DNA of 64,000 nucleotides from Haliclystus octoradiatus (taxonomy: Eukaryota > Cnidaria > Staurozoa > Stauromedusae > Haliclystidae). Below the pieces are notes generated by a model that ran no database searches, was not told the DNA's origin, and worked only from the letters and a program-made list of their open reading frames with translations. Both the position numbers and the translations under genes were made by a program. Positions 48,694 to 61,985 of this stretch are shown one piece after another; the stretch's first letter is position 1; each line of letters starts with the position of its first letter. The DNA lies in NCBI GenBank assembly GCA_916610825.1, contig OU744447.1, positions 15,793,751 to 15,857,750 on the forward strand. The letters run 5' to 3'.

Positions 48694-51600
48694 TTTGAGA
48701 ATACATCAAAGATTTGTCTAGAACAGAAAGGATACAATATTTATATGAATAAATAATGATGATGCATACTTTTCAATTATCGATTCTACACGTTAATTAA
48801 GATAGCCTTATCTCTCCTATATTATCCTCACAATTCTTTAACATAATTATGAGTTTCCTCAAAATAATAATTGTGAGATTTTTAACTGGGTCGTTGGTTT
48901 GGTATACTTATGAACTTCTTCGCCATAATTATATGAATTTCTTGGACGTGCGAACCATGCATTCTTGACATTCTTGAAATTGAGTACATACACAAAGACA
49001 TTCGCATTTATAGGTATAGATAGTAACTACAGTACTTATTAGTTTATTACCCTCCGTGCAAAGACACGCAATGCGAAGCGATTAAATGGGAAAGAGGCTT
49101 CACAGGAAGAACAGGAAGAACAGGAAGATGTCGAAAGCGTACCTGACGAAACGTCGTTCGTGTGAACGTGCAGTCAAGAAAAAGAATGATAATATTATTA
49201 ACATGTGAAATGTTAAAAAATCAAAGGCTACAGCTGCAAGATTTGGACAGCATGCTTAGTATCCGACATCAAATGCACGGTTAGCGAATTTCCAGTCGTG
49301 AAAGAAAAGTAGATGTAACTTGCTCATCAAGGTTCACATAGATGATGTAAAGAGGTTGCGGACGTGCGGTTGCGGATAATCATAACTCTCATAAATCTAT
49401 ACCATATGGACACCTTTCACCACGATATTCTAAACAAATTAACGTCAAAATATGCATGGGAACTAGTTCCAGGCTCCTTTTTATTTATATTGAGTTATGA
49501 ACATTGAACAAAACGTCTGAATATAATAATGGATTGAAGCTATCACGCGTTTACATTGCAATTTTGCTCATTCTGAAATCAATACTCAAAATATTTTGGA
49601 AACTCTGAAATAGGTACCAAACAACTAATTTTCAGAGACCATGAAAAGGTACCCTCATATTTGCACATCCCCTTATACCTACCAACCGTATGAAGTTAGC
49701 ATTAACCTACCCAGACCATTACTATTAAGGGGATACACAAAACGCTCTGACTCTGTAGAATATCGCCGCCAAAATGTATTATCCATCTTAAGTACTTCTG
49801 TGGAAACATATTCTATAAGTTCTCAAGTAGATTGAAAAACTAATTAGTGTAGCCATATATTCTGAAACGGGTTAATATATACCTATTTTTTTTTATTAAG
49901 CTATGCGGGGAGCTATAAGAACATTTAAATTGTGTTTTGGAGGTCAGAAAATAGATTTGCGGATATAAATAAATAGAAGCTCAAATGTTTAGTATAAAAA
50001 CCGCAGTGACAACAGAATTGTAACGATTTCAAAATAATTATATCATCGACATAAAGTAAAGCGCATATTGCATTTGAGATCAAGTGAAATATAATTTAAC
50101 ATACAATGATAGAATAGAGACGCTTAAACACAACAGGTTATGAAAAAAATGAGCGTGACAAAAACAGGAATACTGCTTTATAATATAGAATCGCTTCTGC
50201 AACTTCGCCGACTACGTTATCTGAAATTGCATTATAAACTTTACACAAGGAAGATGTATGGTTCTAGACTTATCATGTTTCCATCTAGCATATAATTTAT
50301 GATATCCTAGTTTGAAAATATTCTAATCATCAAGATAACAAATAATATGTTGAAAAACGCACACACTGCTTTACTCACCTAGTCTACAGCTGTCCTCAAT
50401 TTGCGAATCAGCGACTAACTCAACAATTTCATAAAATAACACAATTATGGTGATACGATTTTGTAGTATTTTCTCGACTAAGATATTCTTTAATTAAAAA
50501 ATAAAAGGATAATGTCATTTCGAGCCACAAGGCTTGATAAATCAGTGGTCAATTGAGAACATTTTGCAACGACGACTTGAAAATTGTTTTATAAGATTTA
50601 CGGAGCGTGTAAAATTGTTCTTTGAAAAACTGACGAAAACAACAGCGCAAAAATTTGGACCAATCATGTTGGTCTTATTTAATTACTTATATTAAAATTA
50701 CCGGTAAATATATCGAGATAAGCGTAATGATAATGAATAACAGTATTCGGAATAATACATTTTGAAAACAGCATAGTCTGCAGATACTCTGAAAATGTTC
50801 AGTTTTTGAGCCTAGAACTCTTTTTCACAACACTTTCTATGTTGAATGTGTCAATTGAAGTATTCAATATTTATTAAAAATGTATTGAAGCTATAGCAGT
50901 AGTTTACCTGTAGTTCATAAATTTGTTAAAATGGATTTCAAAAATGCGGTTAGGCTTGAATTTCCAAAGCAGTTAGATATTGAAATGCACTATTGATGCT
51001 GACGGCTGCATATGCATAATATGTCCTGTATAAATACGAAGACTCTCTACACGTTAGAAATCTAATCAGATTGTGTTGGTTCTATATAACTTTACATATT
51101 TCGTTTACAAGTGAAAAGTGAAATATTTTTCAATCGTGCCATGGCTGTCAGCTGTTTGCACGTTGGTTTGACAAGTAAAAGAGATCATTATTCGGTGGTT
51201 TGACCGCTGCACAGTATACTATTCCTTGAAATTAATTCTAAACCTTGAACCGAAATATACTTTATCAAAAACTTAAAACCGATCCCATTCCTGGCTAAAT
51301 CTTTATGTAGATCCTTGATGTGATGCTCTCTATATGGCGTAGAAACGGAAATATATAACTCTATTATATGAACAATGGCCCGAGTTTGCTTTTAGGTGGA
51401 TCCAGTATCCCAATATAAATCGGATTAGGTTCATCAAATTACGATCAACAGCGGTTGCACCTCCACGTTGTGGTAGGGGAGTCGTTATCAATGAATATTA
51501 GGACAATGATAGATTGGTTCGACTTTTCAGTTCACAACTGATAAGAACCGTGTTGTTGTCTGCCGTGCCCTAGTACCAGCCTAGTACTGGTTACTACCAA

Positions 51601-52981
51601 GATTTGTTCGTTCAAGCTTCTAAGGCTCAAAAATGATATATGGCAAGTAAGCGGTAGCAATGAGATATCGGACGTCACGATTGAGTCAAAAATAAATAAT
51701 TGGCCGTCATACTGTAGTACCTGACTGATTTAGTAACACACGATACCATAATTGCATCAGGTGTTTAATTTAAAAGGTACAGTAATATATATTAATGTTC
51801 AAATAGTCAGATGAAAATTACACGAAGAGCGTGGAAAACTCCAATTTATCCGGTGAAGAGAATTGATTCACTTATACAAACGTCATGTGAAGATAAATGA
51901 AATATTTGAATACAGTACATGCATACTAGATCATACAGAAATCGTATAAAGGAAACAACGATATAGTTGGTCTCAGTATAAGAAGTACTTCTTACAGAAA
52001 ACATCACAATAAAAAATGTATTAGACAAATAAATGAGGTAATTTGGTGAATTTGCATATATTACTATTTTGATTGTGATACAAATGATTTCATATGAAAA
52101 AGTGGAATAACAAGTAGTATGTTTTGTTATCTTTTCAAACATTGCAATTGATAACTACAATAAATAATATGTACTCAAAACCTGTCAAAACGCATGTGAA
52201 ATTCTCAGCTGTCAATTGGCAGCCAACCAGCCCCACTTTATCATTTACATAGTATATTTTTATTTGAATATTTTATTTACATATTATAACTATTGGTTTT
52301 TAACTACAAATAGAAAATATAATACCACTGCCTGCATTTTTGATGTTCCGTCCCGGGAGGAGCAACTTCGATATTTTTTGAATCGGGGAGGACGGTAAAA
52401 TCCGTAACATTTCACAATAATCCGGAAAAGGAACCTTAAAAATGGCACGTCCCGTATAGCCGATGTGTGGAAGTGCCCCCCTGGGCATGCCGTACACACT
52501 TCAAGTCATGATAGTTGTGTGAGAATTAAAATTTCAAAATAGTCTAAAATGAAGGATATATGTGGACCATTTTTAGATGGTTTCAAACGGGAAAAACGTA
52601 ATAACTCGAATTCACAAGGATGGAGATAGCCATAAATCGGCTAAAAATCTAAACATTCTAATGCATGTTTACTATGGAGATCAACAATACCGGGCTCGTC
52701 TAAGAAGAGGTGCTTCAATCAAATGTTATATTAGAATTCTTTGTTATAAATTTATACAAGCGATGGTCAATATACTAAAGCTACTTAATCCACGTGTATT
52801 GCAATCTGAATATTTCTCTATGCATAGCAGCAAATATTAAATGCAACTAAATAATCACTCCAACAATCAAAATTAGTCCCTTTCCATCTATATGGGCGTT
52901 GAAAATTCGAGATAAAAATGCTCTGCATATATACATTATATAAACCAGATAGTTGCATATTATATGAGCTGATTCTGACTT
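48694..52981. other. Intergenic region between the two GRDP genes
   Basis: Low-complexity AT-rich DNA with scattered short ORFs, none convincing. A GC-richer patch at about 52345-52500 may be an unidentified interspersed repeat. The promoter of the first GRDP gene should lie just above 48693. Confidence 0.4.
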
Positions 52982-55483
52982 TTAAAGATCTGTTTTAATA
53001 GTATCTTTGTCTCTTATTATTGTCTCATAGCCCCCATCGTCTATATCATCTTCTTCTGTCGTGTCATCTTCTATACCATCATCATTATCATTTTCTTTTG
53101 AAGGATTTTCTCCGCCGCTAATATCTCCAACCCCACTATCTCTCACAATTTCATCTAATTCTTCATCTGTTATATTAATTTCTTCAGAAGTTTCTCCATA
53201 CTTTGTACCAGCTACTTCGTTCTTATCATTAGTTGTATCATTCAATAGATGATGATCTGATTCCTGACTGTCCATACTTTTACTATTCCAAGATCTATCA
53301 AGTGACTGGTCATCATCGTTATCAATTTTTTTATCATTACTATTTTCAATTGGTCCATCTAACATACTATATCCATTAGTATTCACAATATTATCATAAC
53401 AACGTGGTAAACAATAATTGTATAGTCCAGCTGACACAACAAACAGCATTTTATCAACATCTAGAGCTTTCCTTTTCATAATACCAAATTCGTAAGGATG
53501 GACTGATTTTTTGATGTGATCAGAAAGTGGGGCTGGTCGGGGCTGACAGAGAACAAATAAAATGGCCGCACAACAACATGAGCAAATTACTTCTGCAACA
53601 CAAGGCAGATCATATTCAGATTCAATTGTTCCCTTTTTCATATCAATAGTTGCTGCATATATCTGCTCATCAAAATAAAATTCAACGTTTATTTGTTCTC
53701 TTCCTTTACATTGTAGAGAAAATAATTTTGCGGGGTGGTGGTTGCTCCTTAGAGTTGTGATATCAATTATCATTTTTCCCGATTTTCTTGTTTTTGTTTT
53801 ACCATCTTTAAAACCTAACCATGATCCTTTTAATAGTGCCCAATCTCTTCCATGACTTTGTATCAACATTGCTCTATTAATAGATGAATCATAAGCAATT
53901 GATTGATGGGTGTCACTCACTTGTGTTGGATGTGGCAAAGTTAAACCATCAATAGTACGTCCACTTGCAAGTAATTTATTATCCCTATCAGATAGTTCTA
54001 CAGCTGAAAACGCTGGATTGTTACAATGAATTACTTTCCATGAAAACACTTGGGTGCCATCGATTGTCTTTAGTGGATGTATTTGATATTGGCAAGGCGA
54101 TGGATTTTTAGGAATACCAGTCATATGTTGAGAATTTTCTAAAGCTTCGTTAACACCTGGTACAATATACATATTTTCCGTTTTATCCACAACAAAATAA
54201 TATTTAGTTGGTATAGATGAACTTTCTTCACTATCGACATAAATGGATAGAGTTGCAGGTAAAACAGAGTTGTCTTTGGTTGGAATAGATAAATCTTGTG
54301 GTCGTCCATTAGATGTTCCACAAATCAATGATAATGTTAAATGTTTTATAATAATATTATATTCAATATCATCTCCTTCAGTTTGCCCTCGACGTTTACC
54401 AATTAGATTGATTTGCAAACCTAAATCAATTTCACTATCAAAATGTAATAAACCTTCATGTTTTTGAAAATCTAAAGCACGTCGTCCTGTTGCAGAATCT
54501 AATCCTTTTTTACAAATTCGTAGGACGTCACTGTTGTGTTTTACGATGTTGACCGTTACAATAAAATTCATTTGATCTGGTAAGTCATCGAAACGCATCT
54601 GACTTAATTTCATATTATATTGCTTATTCACGAGAGATGTAAAAGGGTCCGAACTATCACGATCAATCAATTTAGGTGGTGTGCCTCGAAATCGTGTACC
54701 TTGAACAACGTGTATCTTGCCTTTAGCGTTGTATAACTTCAAGTTATCTTCAATATCTGATCTCGAGGCTGTATCAACAATTCTACCAGGTGCAGTACAA
54801 TCGTATTGTGGAGTTGACCCAAATAATTTCGTAGTTTCTAGTTCGTATATGAAAGGATGCAACATGTGTACATACCACACAAAATGATTATCATAACAAG
54901 TTAGATGATTAATATTAGGATTTTCTTTCATCAAAAATAAAAATAATTGATATCTTTTCAATGCTTTTTTCAAAAATCTTTTATCGTAATAATGAGGTAG
55001 CGAAACTTGATAAGCGAATGATGTTAATATTTCTGTTGCTTTAATTATATCATAATTTAATCTTGATTCAATTGGTAATTCAATAACTGGAGCTTCGTTG
55101 AAATCAACTGAAAATGGAACGTTGTTATGCTCCTTTTCCCAAACAATTCGTGTTGCTTCAAGTAATTTATCTCTATCTTCCGTTGAGAAACATTTATGAT
55201 CGATAACAGTGCCATAATTTCTTAAACAATCTTCTTTGTATGTGACCGGACTCAGCATATGTGCTTGCCAAACCCACTCGACGTCAATCGGCGCAGCAAT
55301 CGTTGAGTCATATTTAGCAGCTAACGGCAACCAGTATTTCTCATAGCGGTAAATAGCATATGGGACAAATTCACCATTAATTAAGCCAGATATTTCACCA
55401 ATATGATGTAAGAACTCGTATTGATGTTGACAAGCCTCGATAAGATTAATTTGTGATTTGTATTTGATTGATTGGTTACCCAT
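52982..55483 (-). CDS. GRDP/DUF1399-family protein with acidic tail
   Basis: Single-exon ORF of 833 residues, paralogous to the 46750-48693 gene along its length. N-terminus MGNQSIKYKSQINLIEA (compare MGSVTSKYKSKVNLVEA). Family motifs are DVEWVWQAHMLSP (about 68-79) and NHFVWYVHMLHP (about 199-210); in the second, the paralogue's WHAH is WYVH. A middle region (about 290-480) longer than the paralogue's contains beta-rich sequence. The MLIQSHGRDWALLKGSWLGF block is at about 539-558. The hydrophobic Cys-rich segment (EVICSCCCAAILFVLCQPRP) is at about 631-650, then VSAGLYNYCLPRCY. The final about 120 residues are Asp/Glu/Ser-rich instead of Gly/Cys-rich. The myristoylation signal is weaker (Ile at position 6). 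The function is unknown. Confidence 0.87.
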   Translation of the reverse strand: MGNQSIKYKSQINLIEACQHQYEFLHHIGEISGLINGEFVPYAIYRYEKYWLPLAAKYDSTIAAPIDVEWVWQAHMLSPVTYKEDCLRNYGTVIDHKCFSTEDRDKLLEATRIVWEKEHNNVPFSVDFNEAPVIELPIESRLNYDIIKATEILTSFAYQVSLPHYYDKRFLKKALKRYQLFLFLMKENPNINHLTCYDNHFVWYVHMLHPFIYELETTKLFGSTPQYDCTAPGRIVDTASRSDIEDNLKLYNAKGKIHVVQGTRFRGTPPKLIDRDSSDPFTSLVNKQYNMKLSQMRFDDLPDQMNFIVTVNIVKHNSDVLRICKKGLDSATGRRALDFQKHEGLLHFDSEIDLGLQINLIGKRRGQTEGDDIEYNIIIKHLTLSLICGTSNGRPQDLSIPTKDNSVLPATLSIYVDSEESSSIPTKYYFVVDKTENMYIVPGVNEALENSQHMTGIPKNPSPCQYQIHPLKTIDGTQVFSWKVIHCNNPAFSAVELSDRDNKLLASGRTIDGLTLPHPTQVSDTHQSIAYDSSINRAMLIQSHGRDWALLKGSWLGFKDGKTKTRKSGKMIIDITTLRSNHHPAKLFSLQCKGREQINVEFYFDEQIYAATIDMKKGTIESEYDLPCVAEVICSCCCAAILFVLCQPRPAPLSDHIKKSVHPYEFGIMKRKALDVDKMLFVVSAGLYNYCLPRCYDNIVNTNGYSMLDGPIENSNDKKIDNDDDQSLDRSWNSKSMDSQESDHHLLNDTTNDKNEVAGTKYGETSEEINITDEELDEIVRDSGVGDISGGENPSKENDNDDGIEDDTTEEDDIDDGGYETIIRDKDTIKTDL

Positions 55484-56507
55484 AGCAACAATAACTTTTG
55501 CGTGTTTCTATCCTGATACGAGAAAAATAGTAACGAAATGAAGCACATATACTAAAATGACTTTTTAATAAATATAATATTGAATTGGTTTAAATACGAA
55601 GAGCAATATATACATTGGATAAAGAAATAATGAAATTAATCATCTCATTCACAAAAGATTGTTATTCGAAAACAAATGTTTTTATTCTTTCTACTATACA
55701 AGTAAATCAAAATTGATGTTGAATATTTTTGTTTATTCTATTTAAATAAAACATATCAAAAAGCAATAATACTTACTCAAAATATCTGTCTTTCGTATAT
55801 CAACTCTAAACATTATCTAAACTGTCAACCAAATCTTTTATCTTGTGAAACTGTGATAAATAGTCTTTGATTCCTTTCAAATAGCCCGGAGGATATAGTT
55901 TCCTAATACGATAGGGGACAAGGGGCAATATGTTTTAATTCTATAGAAATCATAGAATTGATAAAATTAAATTACATTGATTTCGAATATAAACATAATC
56001 AACTACAGTCATTTAATAATGAATTGACGATTATCAAGAGTTCGTCTTTTGAGTTTATAACCGACGCGCAAAATCGACAAGATTTTTCTTTAACTAAAAC
56101 CAAGCTCAGTATGATTAGCAGGTCCCAGTCTAAAGTTTTAGTCATCACAAAACAGGTGTTACACAAAATGTCGCGGTTCACAAAGAACCACGATTTTAAG
56201 GTTTTATTCAATTATTGCCCTGATCTTTATTCTGTCTATGAGAAATCAGCCGATAGTATATTTTAAATGTAACAATAAGTCGATGACTAAACCGATTCTA
56301 TAATATTCAATAAGTTTGAAGCAAAACGCATTTAAGAGAATTAGAAGGAATTATTAGAGGATTTTCTTAATTTGTTGGCCATCGCCATGTTTTTGATAAG
56401 CTCATCACAAACGATTTTGCAAAGTGAGTTTAATTATCAAGGCCATATTTACATTATTATAGTGAATTTTAAAACGAAGTTTATAATTAACAAATGTCAT
56501 TTTCATC
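55484..56507. other. Intergenic region between GRDP paralogue and NDUFV1
   Basis: Holds the GRDP paralogue's promoter side and the NDUFV1 3' flank. A 102-codon plus-strand ORF (55958-56266) is not recognisable and has no supporting splice or family signal. Confidence 0.4.
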
Positions 56508-59500
56508 TCACATTCCTCCACTGGCTGCACGTTTATCAAATTCGGATTGATATTTCGCCATTCTATCCTCTAATTCTGGTCGGAAATGACGAATAAGTCC
56601 CTGGAAAGAAAACAAAAAAGTTATTTTAAAAAATAAACTCAAGAAAGTAGCCACCAATATACCGGGCTCTTATAATAGGCACAACATCTTGACCGATTTT
56701 TGCAAAAAATGGAAAGCGAGAATCGATATCAAAAATTGCACAATAATCACGTATAACAACTTCTTTCAGATTGAGCAGAAAAAGAGACCTTTTATAAAGT
56801 TACAATTTCCAATACTAAAATTGTCGCATTTGCATTCATGGGGAACTAATGAAAGTGGTGTTGCGTTTTGTATTTTAAACATAAGGAAGATTGTTTTACT
56901 TGTTGTTACGGCATCATGCGATCAATGATTACCAATGTAGTGTCTACAACGTATGACCAAAGAAATATGGGGGAGAGATAAATGACAATTTCATAACTTA
57001 AAAAATGAATGATGGTTGCTTGACTTCTGCATATTTGTTTTAATAATCTATAACATTGTTACTGCAGGGCAAATATCAAAATAACAGGTTTAAAATTAAA
57101 AGAACCGAATAAAACGTTTCAAAATGTTCCCCTGTTTTAATCATTCACAGCTGTGAGCATGATGAGATTGAAAAAAAAGTAAAGAAGCGTTATAATATGT
57201 AATATAATAGATATCCAATCAATGATTTCAACAATATGGACAGACATCTATAGTAGATTATGTCTAAAAAAGATGGTATAGAATTAGCACTTTGGTGAAG
57301 TAAAATCAAAACCCACATTTAATGATCCCGTAGTTAATTGCTATCGTGATTACCGTATTACATACGTCCTATAATTATGTAGTCAATACGGTGATATCCA
57401 TGTCTATGGAAGTCTAGCTATAGGTCTTACACCCACTTACGTGCATAGCATAGCTTATAAGAACATGAATAATTGAGTTGGACCTGGGTTTATACTTATT
57501 TTATTACGGTGAAACTCAACTAATTTTCCTTGATTTTGCTCAAATTTTAGCCTCTACAAGTGTAGCTACATTACTAAGGAATCGTTAAGCATTCCTAATT
57601 GAGCTTTGTTTACTAATATTCATGAATAGAAAGGGCAGGCGAACTATTGTATCAAGTATAGCGTGTCAATCATTATTTGTGCATAAATTAACAAAGTAGA
57701 ATACGTGAGCTGTTCGAACGTCATGCGCAAGATCAAAGACTCGTACATATTCCGCTGATTACCCTGTAGAAGTTGAACCGCAGTTACAAGCAAGTAATAT
57801 CTTTGTGATTATGGTGTTGTATCGAGATTCCATTCAAATTTACTATTGTCAGCCACGTGTATGACCACAACAAACTTTCAGAGTGTTTATCTTTTAAATA
57901 TTCACGTACATAGAAATGTGGTAAAACCAAATAATATAACATTGTTGTCCGTATGTAGCTGGACGACAGTTAATAGATTAAAACATTACCATGACAATAA
58001 TCAAATAGAATCAGTATTAATCTTGCTATGGCAACGATATAATATCAGCAGTTTGTAAAAGTCACAGCCCGCAACATATACATTAGTAAAATAAACAATA
58101 TATCAACAGCAATACTATATAACTGTTCAACAACTTAGAGTCAATAACCAAATGTCAAACCAATGTCAATAATAAACAGCATTGGAATTCATTACACTAT
58201 TACAGTAAATCACTTCGTTTAACGACCACCTGCGCAGTTAGGTCCAATCTTCTAAAGAACGGATTAATTGAATTTTCAAGAAGCATGATTGGATGTTCAC
58301 ATTACAAACCATTTGGGTATGATGGGGTATGATGGAATGCTGGTGTGTAATCAACATCGTCATCATCATCATTTAGCCAGGAATTGGATAAGCTGAAAAG
58401 TTTTTTCATAAGACTGAGTATTTACATTCTGTTCCTAATGTGGCCACTTGATAATGCGACACGCAGTATAATCACTACTCATATTCATGCTCTAATTGGT
58501 AAATAATAAGTTCATGGCTTATACTAACTTGAACAGGCCAGGCGGCACCATCGCCAAGCGCACAAATAGTATGACCTTCAATCTGTTTACTCATTTCCTA
58601 AACAAAATAAAATAATACAGATAAATAAGCAACACAGCATTTTCACATCCAACAGACAACCACACATACAACGTTTTCAGATAATAAAGAGAATATATAG
58701 ACTCTAACAATAAATCAGCTTTTTTGCATCAATGAATATTTGAAGTAGGACATTTCTGTCTCTCATTGGTTTGCATATTATTTATCCTACAACACCGTAT
58801 GTGAATTAATATTTGCGTCCACCGGAGTTATTAACATATCCCCTATTCATTTAAACGAACAACAGTTTCAGATACCCGAATACTCCATCCCACAACAGAC
58901 GAATACTAATCACCTTTTTATTTAAAAAGGGTATTTTTAACTGGGAATGATCCCATAATACCATAATACTTGTAGCATATCTGTGTGTCTTTCGTAATGC
59001 TCAGCAATAATGCTTCAGCCCGTTGAGCCCCCCCACCATCACTCCAATTAATGTCTGATGCTGCGACCTAACCGAATATCCAGTTGCATGTGGTTTTACA
59101 TAATTTACATTTGCTATGGTCGCTATACGGTATGTGCTTTGGGTTGTGTTTCATGGGATAAGCCAATGGCTCTCATTGGTGACTCTAACGGGAACTCTCG
59201 AGATTCCATGCATATTTGAACTTACCCACAACATGTCGATTTCATCAGCCTTTGCTTTCCCTTCGACTGGAATCCAAAGAAAAACGCATACTTTAAATTG
59301 TGAAAAATCACAAGGAATGGGAAGAAAGGAAAGGATGCTTCTGAGAAATACAAGTCGACAGCATGAGACAAAATGTAGATCAATCACTTCTCTGGAGATG
59401 ATACAACTCTAGACTAATTCTGCAGGAAAAGAACTTTCAGCTACAGTATTGTGATGATATGTATGGCTCAAGTTGACTGCTGATCGCAGACACGTTACAC

Positions 59501-61985
59501 ATTATATAGCTTGGATTGCCTGTGTAGCCAAAACCTTCGGGAAGAGTCAGGATTTATAAGCAAGAACGAACGTACACTTGATTCAAATGTATACAAACAT
59601 TGCAATAATAAATACATGAATTGAAATTAAAAATGAGGTTAGAGCATCATACCGAAACGATCCATCACTTTCTTCATCCATCCAGTTCCTTCACGGCATG
59701 GCGTACACTGGAAACAACAACATTAAGCTTATTGCAGATAACCAAAATCAAAGTACAAATATATCTTGATCGAAACCCAATACGACACGGATATACAGCA
59801 GTTAGCAAAGAATCACACAATTGCTAATATTTTCAAGATGAACATTTATCGTTACAGTTTGATTTGTTCGTTCATTCCTATTTGGATAATATAGTACTTC
59901 AGCTGACCATGAGCTGATGTGACATGAAACTAAAGATACATCGTTATCGATTATATCAAGAGTATTTTCTAGTTTGCTAGACAAGAAAGATGTAAATACA
60001 ATACAATTGTAGGTCCGAAATTGGTTCGAGTACTTGTTACTGAGCTTCTGTTTACGTCCAACCGATCGTGTTAATTACTGTATGACGGGCTGTTGTACTT
60101 ATGTTAGGGCTATTAATGTAGAAATTGAAGCAAAATGGAACTAGCCCATAGACAACGCCTCTTAGCGGTATCATTATCCCATTGCCTCGCATACTATGTA
60201 CAGGAGCTTTTATCACGGTGTCAAAAAGATAAGAATTCAGTAACATTTTACCGGCCTTCTATTGGTTTACCTGCCCACAGCTTTCATGCTTGTAAAAATC
60301 AATTAAACGAGCAATGCATTTTACAACATCCGCCTAAACCAATAAAACAGACAAATAATCAGAATAATACGTAATAAAATACAAATGCAAACTGCGTTAC
60401 TTGTGTTGAGTTAAATGAGACTATTAACGTATGTACTGTATATAGTCATAGTGGATATCAGCCCCGATATCAGTTTATGTAAATAGCAAATGCAGTGGCC
60501 TCTTTACGATGCAGTGATATAGAATAGGAAATAAAGTCTTTTCCGACTCAGTTTCCGACTCACTCGTTTAATTGCGATCCTTAAGACGGTGATACTCTTT
60601 GATGCAATGACATAAATAATAATTATAGACAATTGATGACTCCGTTATCTACTACACATGTAGAATAATTACTTTGGAAAGATATGATGAATTCTGTAGT
60701 ATAATTTACAGTGCTGATTTTAAATTTCTGAATAATTCACTTTGATCCATTTTTCTCTCGTGTTATATGTCGGCTACTCTATTTGTTGAGTGAAGATTCA
60801 TTGACAGATACTCGAAAGTCAAACGGGGATGATTTAATAGGTACGATCCGAATAAGACCATGTTATCTCTTTATTCGTGATAAGACTCACCTGTTTGTTC
60901 ATCACGATCACAGCTGCCGTACCAAGACCAGAATTAACAGCAACTAATGCATCAAAATCCATTAAAACATCTGACGCAATACTATCAGTCAAAACCAACA
61001 ACATTAAGTCAATACATAATAATAACAAATAATAAAGCTTATTTATATAGTACTATGGCACTATGTTCATACATTCATATGTTTATACAAATTAATAAAG
61101 AACAACACCTACATGCAATCATCTTTGATTTTATTTGTCATTTTCAAATATATTTGCAACACATTACTTTGCAAGGAGAAATTGAATTCAAGAATATATA
61201 TCCTCGAAGTAAATATAGTGCGGCTAATGTTTGTTGAAATCATGTAGAAATCTTTTTGAAAATCAAGATCAAATGAAAATCGATAAATAAATGAATCAAA
61301 ATTAAACAAAAATAGATGACAGATAATTATGTATTTAGCAATTCGTAAATTTTTGCTCGCAATAAAACGTAAATAATACATTTCCAGTCGAAAATCGTTA
61401 AAAGAATCAGAATAATTCGAGTTATGCGAAATTGAAAAGACATTATAAAATAAGTACTTGATTTCTGCTAGCAGAATTCAAAACATAATGAGCAGATGAT
61501 GCTGGTGTTGTTTGCACATTAAATACTCAGGAAAATATTACGTCAGAAAATAACGCATCTGTCGGCTCGTACATCATGCGCATCTTCATAATCATCAAAT
61601 TCACGTAATACCAAAGGAAACAAAAGTATTGATAAATGTGAATGGGTTAAATAATACATGTTCAAGTTTACCATTGAATAAGAACTTAGAATTGAGATGC
61701 TTGACAACTACCTTGGTATTTATCAAACTCTAGAACTTGAAACCATATTGAAATACATGTGCTATTACGATGCTATTATGTCACAGTTTATATCGTTGCA
61801 CTACTGGAAATCATGTTAGGTGGTATATAGATTAGTTAGCTTTCCTTGCTAATTAAAAATTTACTATTTACGAAGTATAAAGATCAGAATAAACCAATCA
61901 CGCTGATCAAGTTGTGTTTACCTCTGCGGGATCAACGGGACAGACGAGCCACCTGGGATAACAGCCAAAAGATTTTCCCAACCAC
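56508..61985 (-). CDS. NDUFV1: NADH:ubiquinone oxidoreductase 51-kDa subunit, C-terminal exons
   Basis: Seven exons in phase: 61985-61922, 60981-60891, 60333-60271, 59707-59653, 59266-59226, 58597-58529 and 56600-56508 (TGA stop). They encode the last about 157 residues of NDUFV1, the mitochondrial complex I subunit that binds NADH, FMN and one [4Fe-4S] cluster (N3). Seen: [45 protein letters not shown] then CTPCREG, and [19 protein letters not shown]. The three cysteines of SCGQCTPC and the one in HTICALGDG are the N3 cluster ligands, all present. The conserved C-terminus [11 protein letters not shown] is followed by a short Ala/Ser/Gly tail. The upstream roughly two thirds, with the NADH and FMN sites, is not found between 61985 and 63050. 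It must lie beyond the lipase gene or be absent. Confidence 0.93.

Noticed and set aside
49641-49835. 64-codon plus-strand ORF after a TTTTCAG acceptor-like sequence
   Set aside because: No recognisable family, no neighbouring exon and no donor-supported structure.
55958-56266. 102-codon plus-strand ORF between GRDP and NDUFV1
   Set aside because: Length is compatible with chance in AT-rich DNA; no motif, homology or splice support seen.
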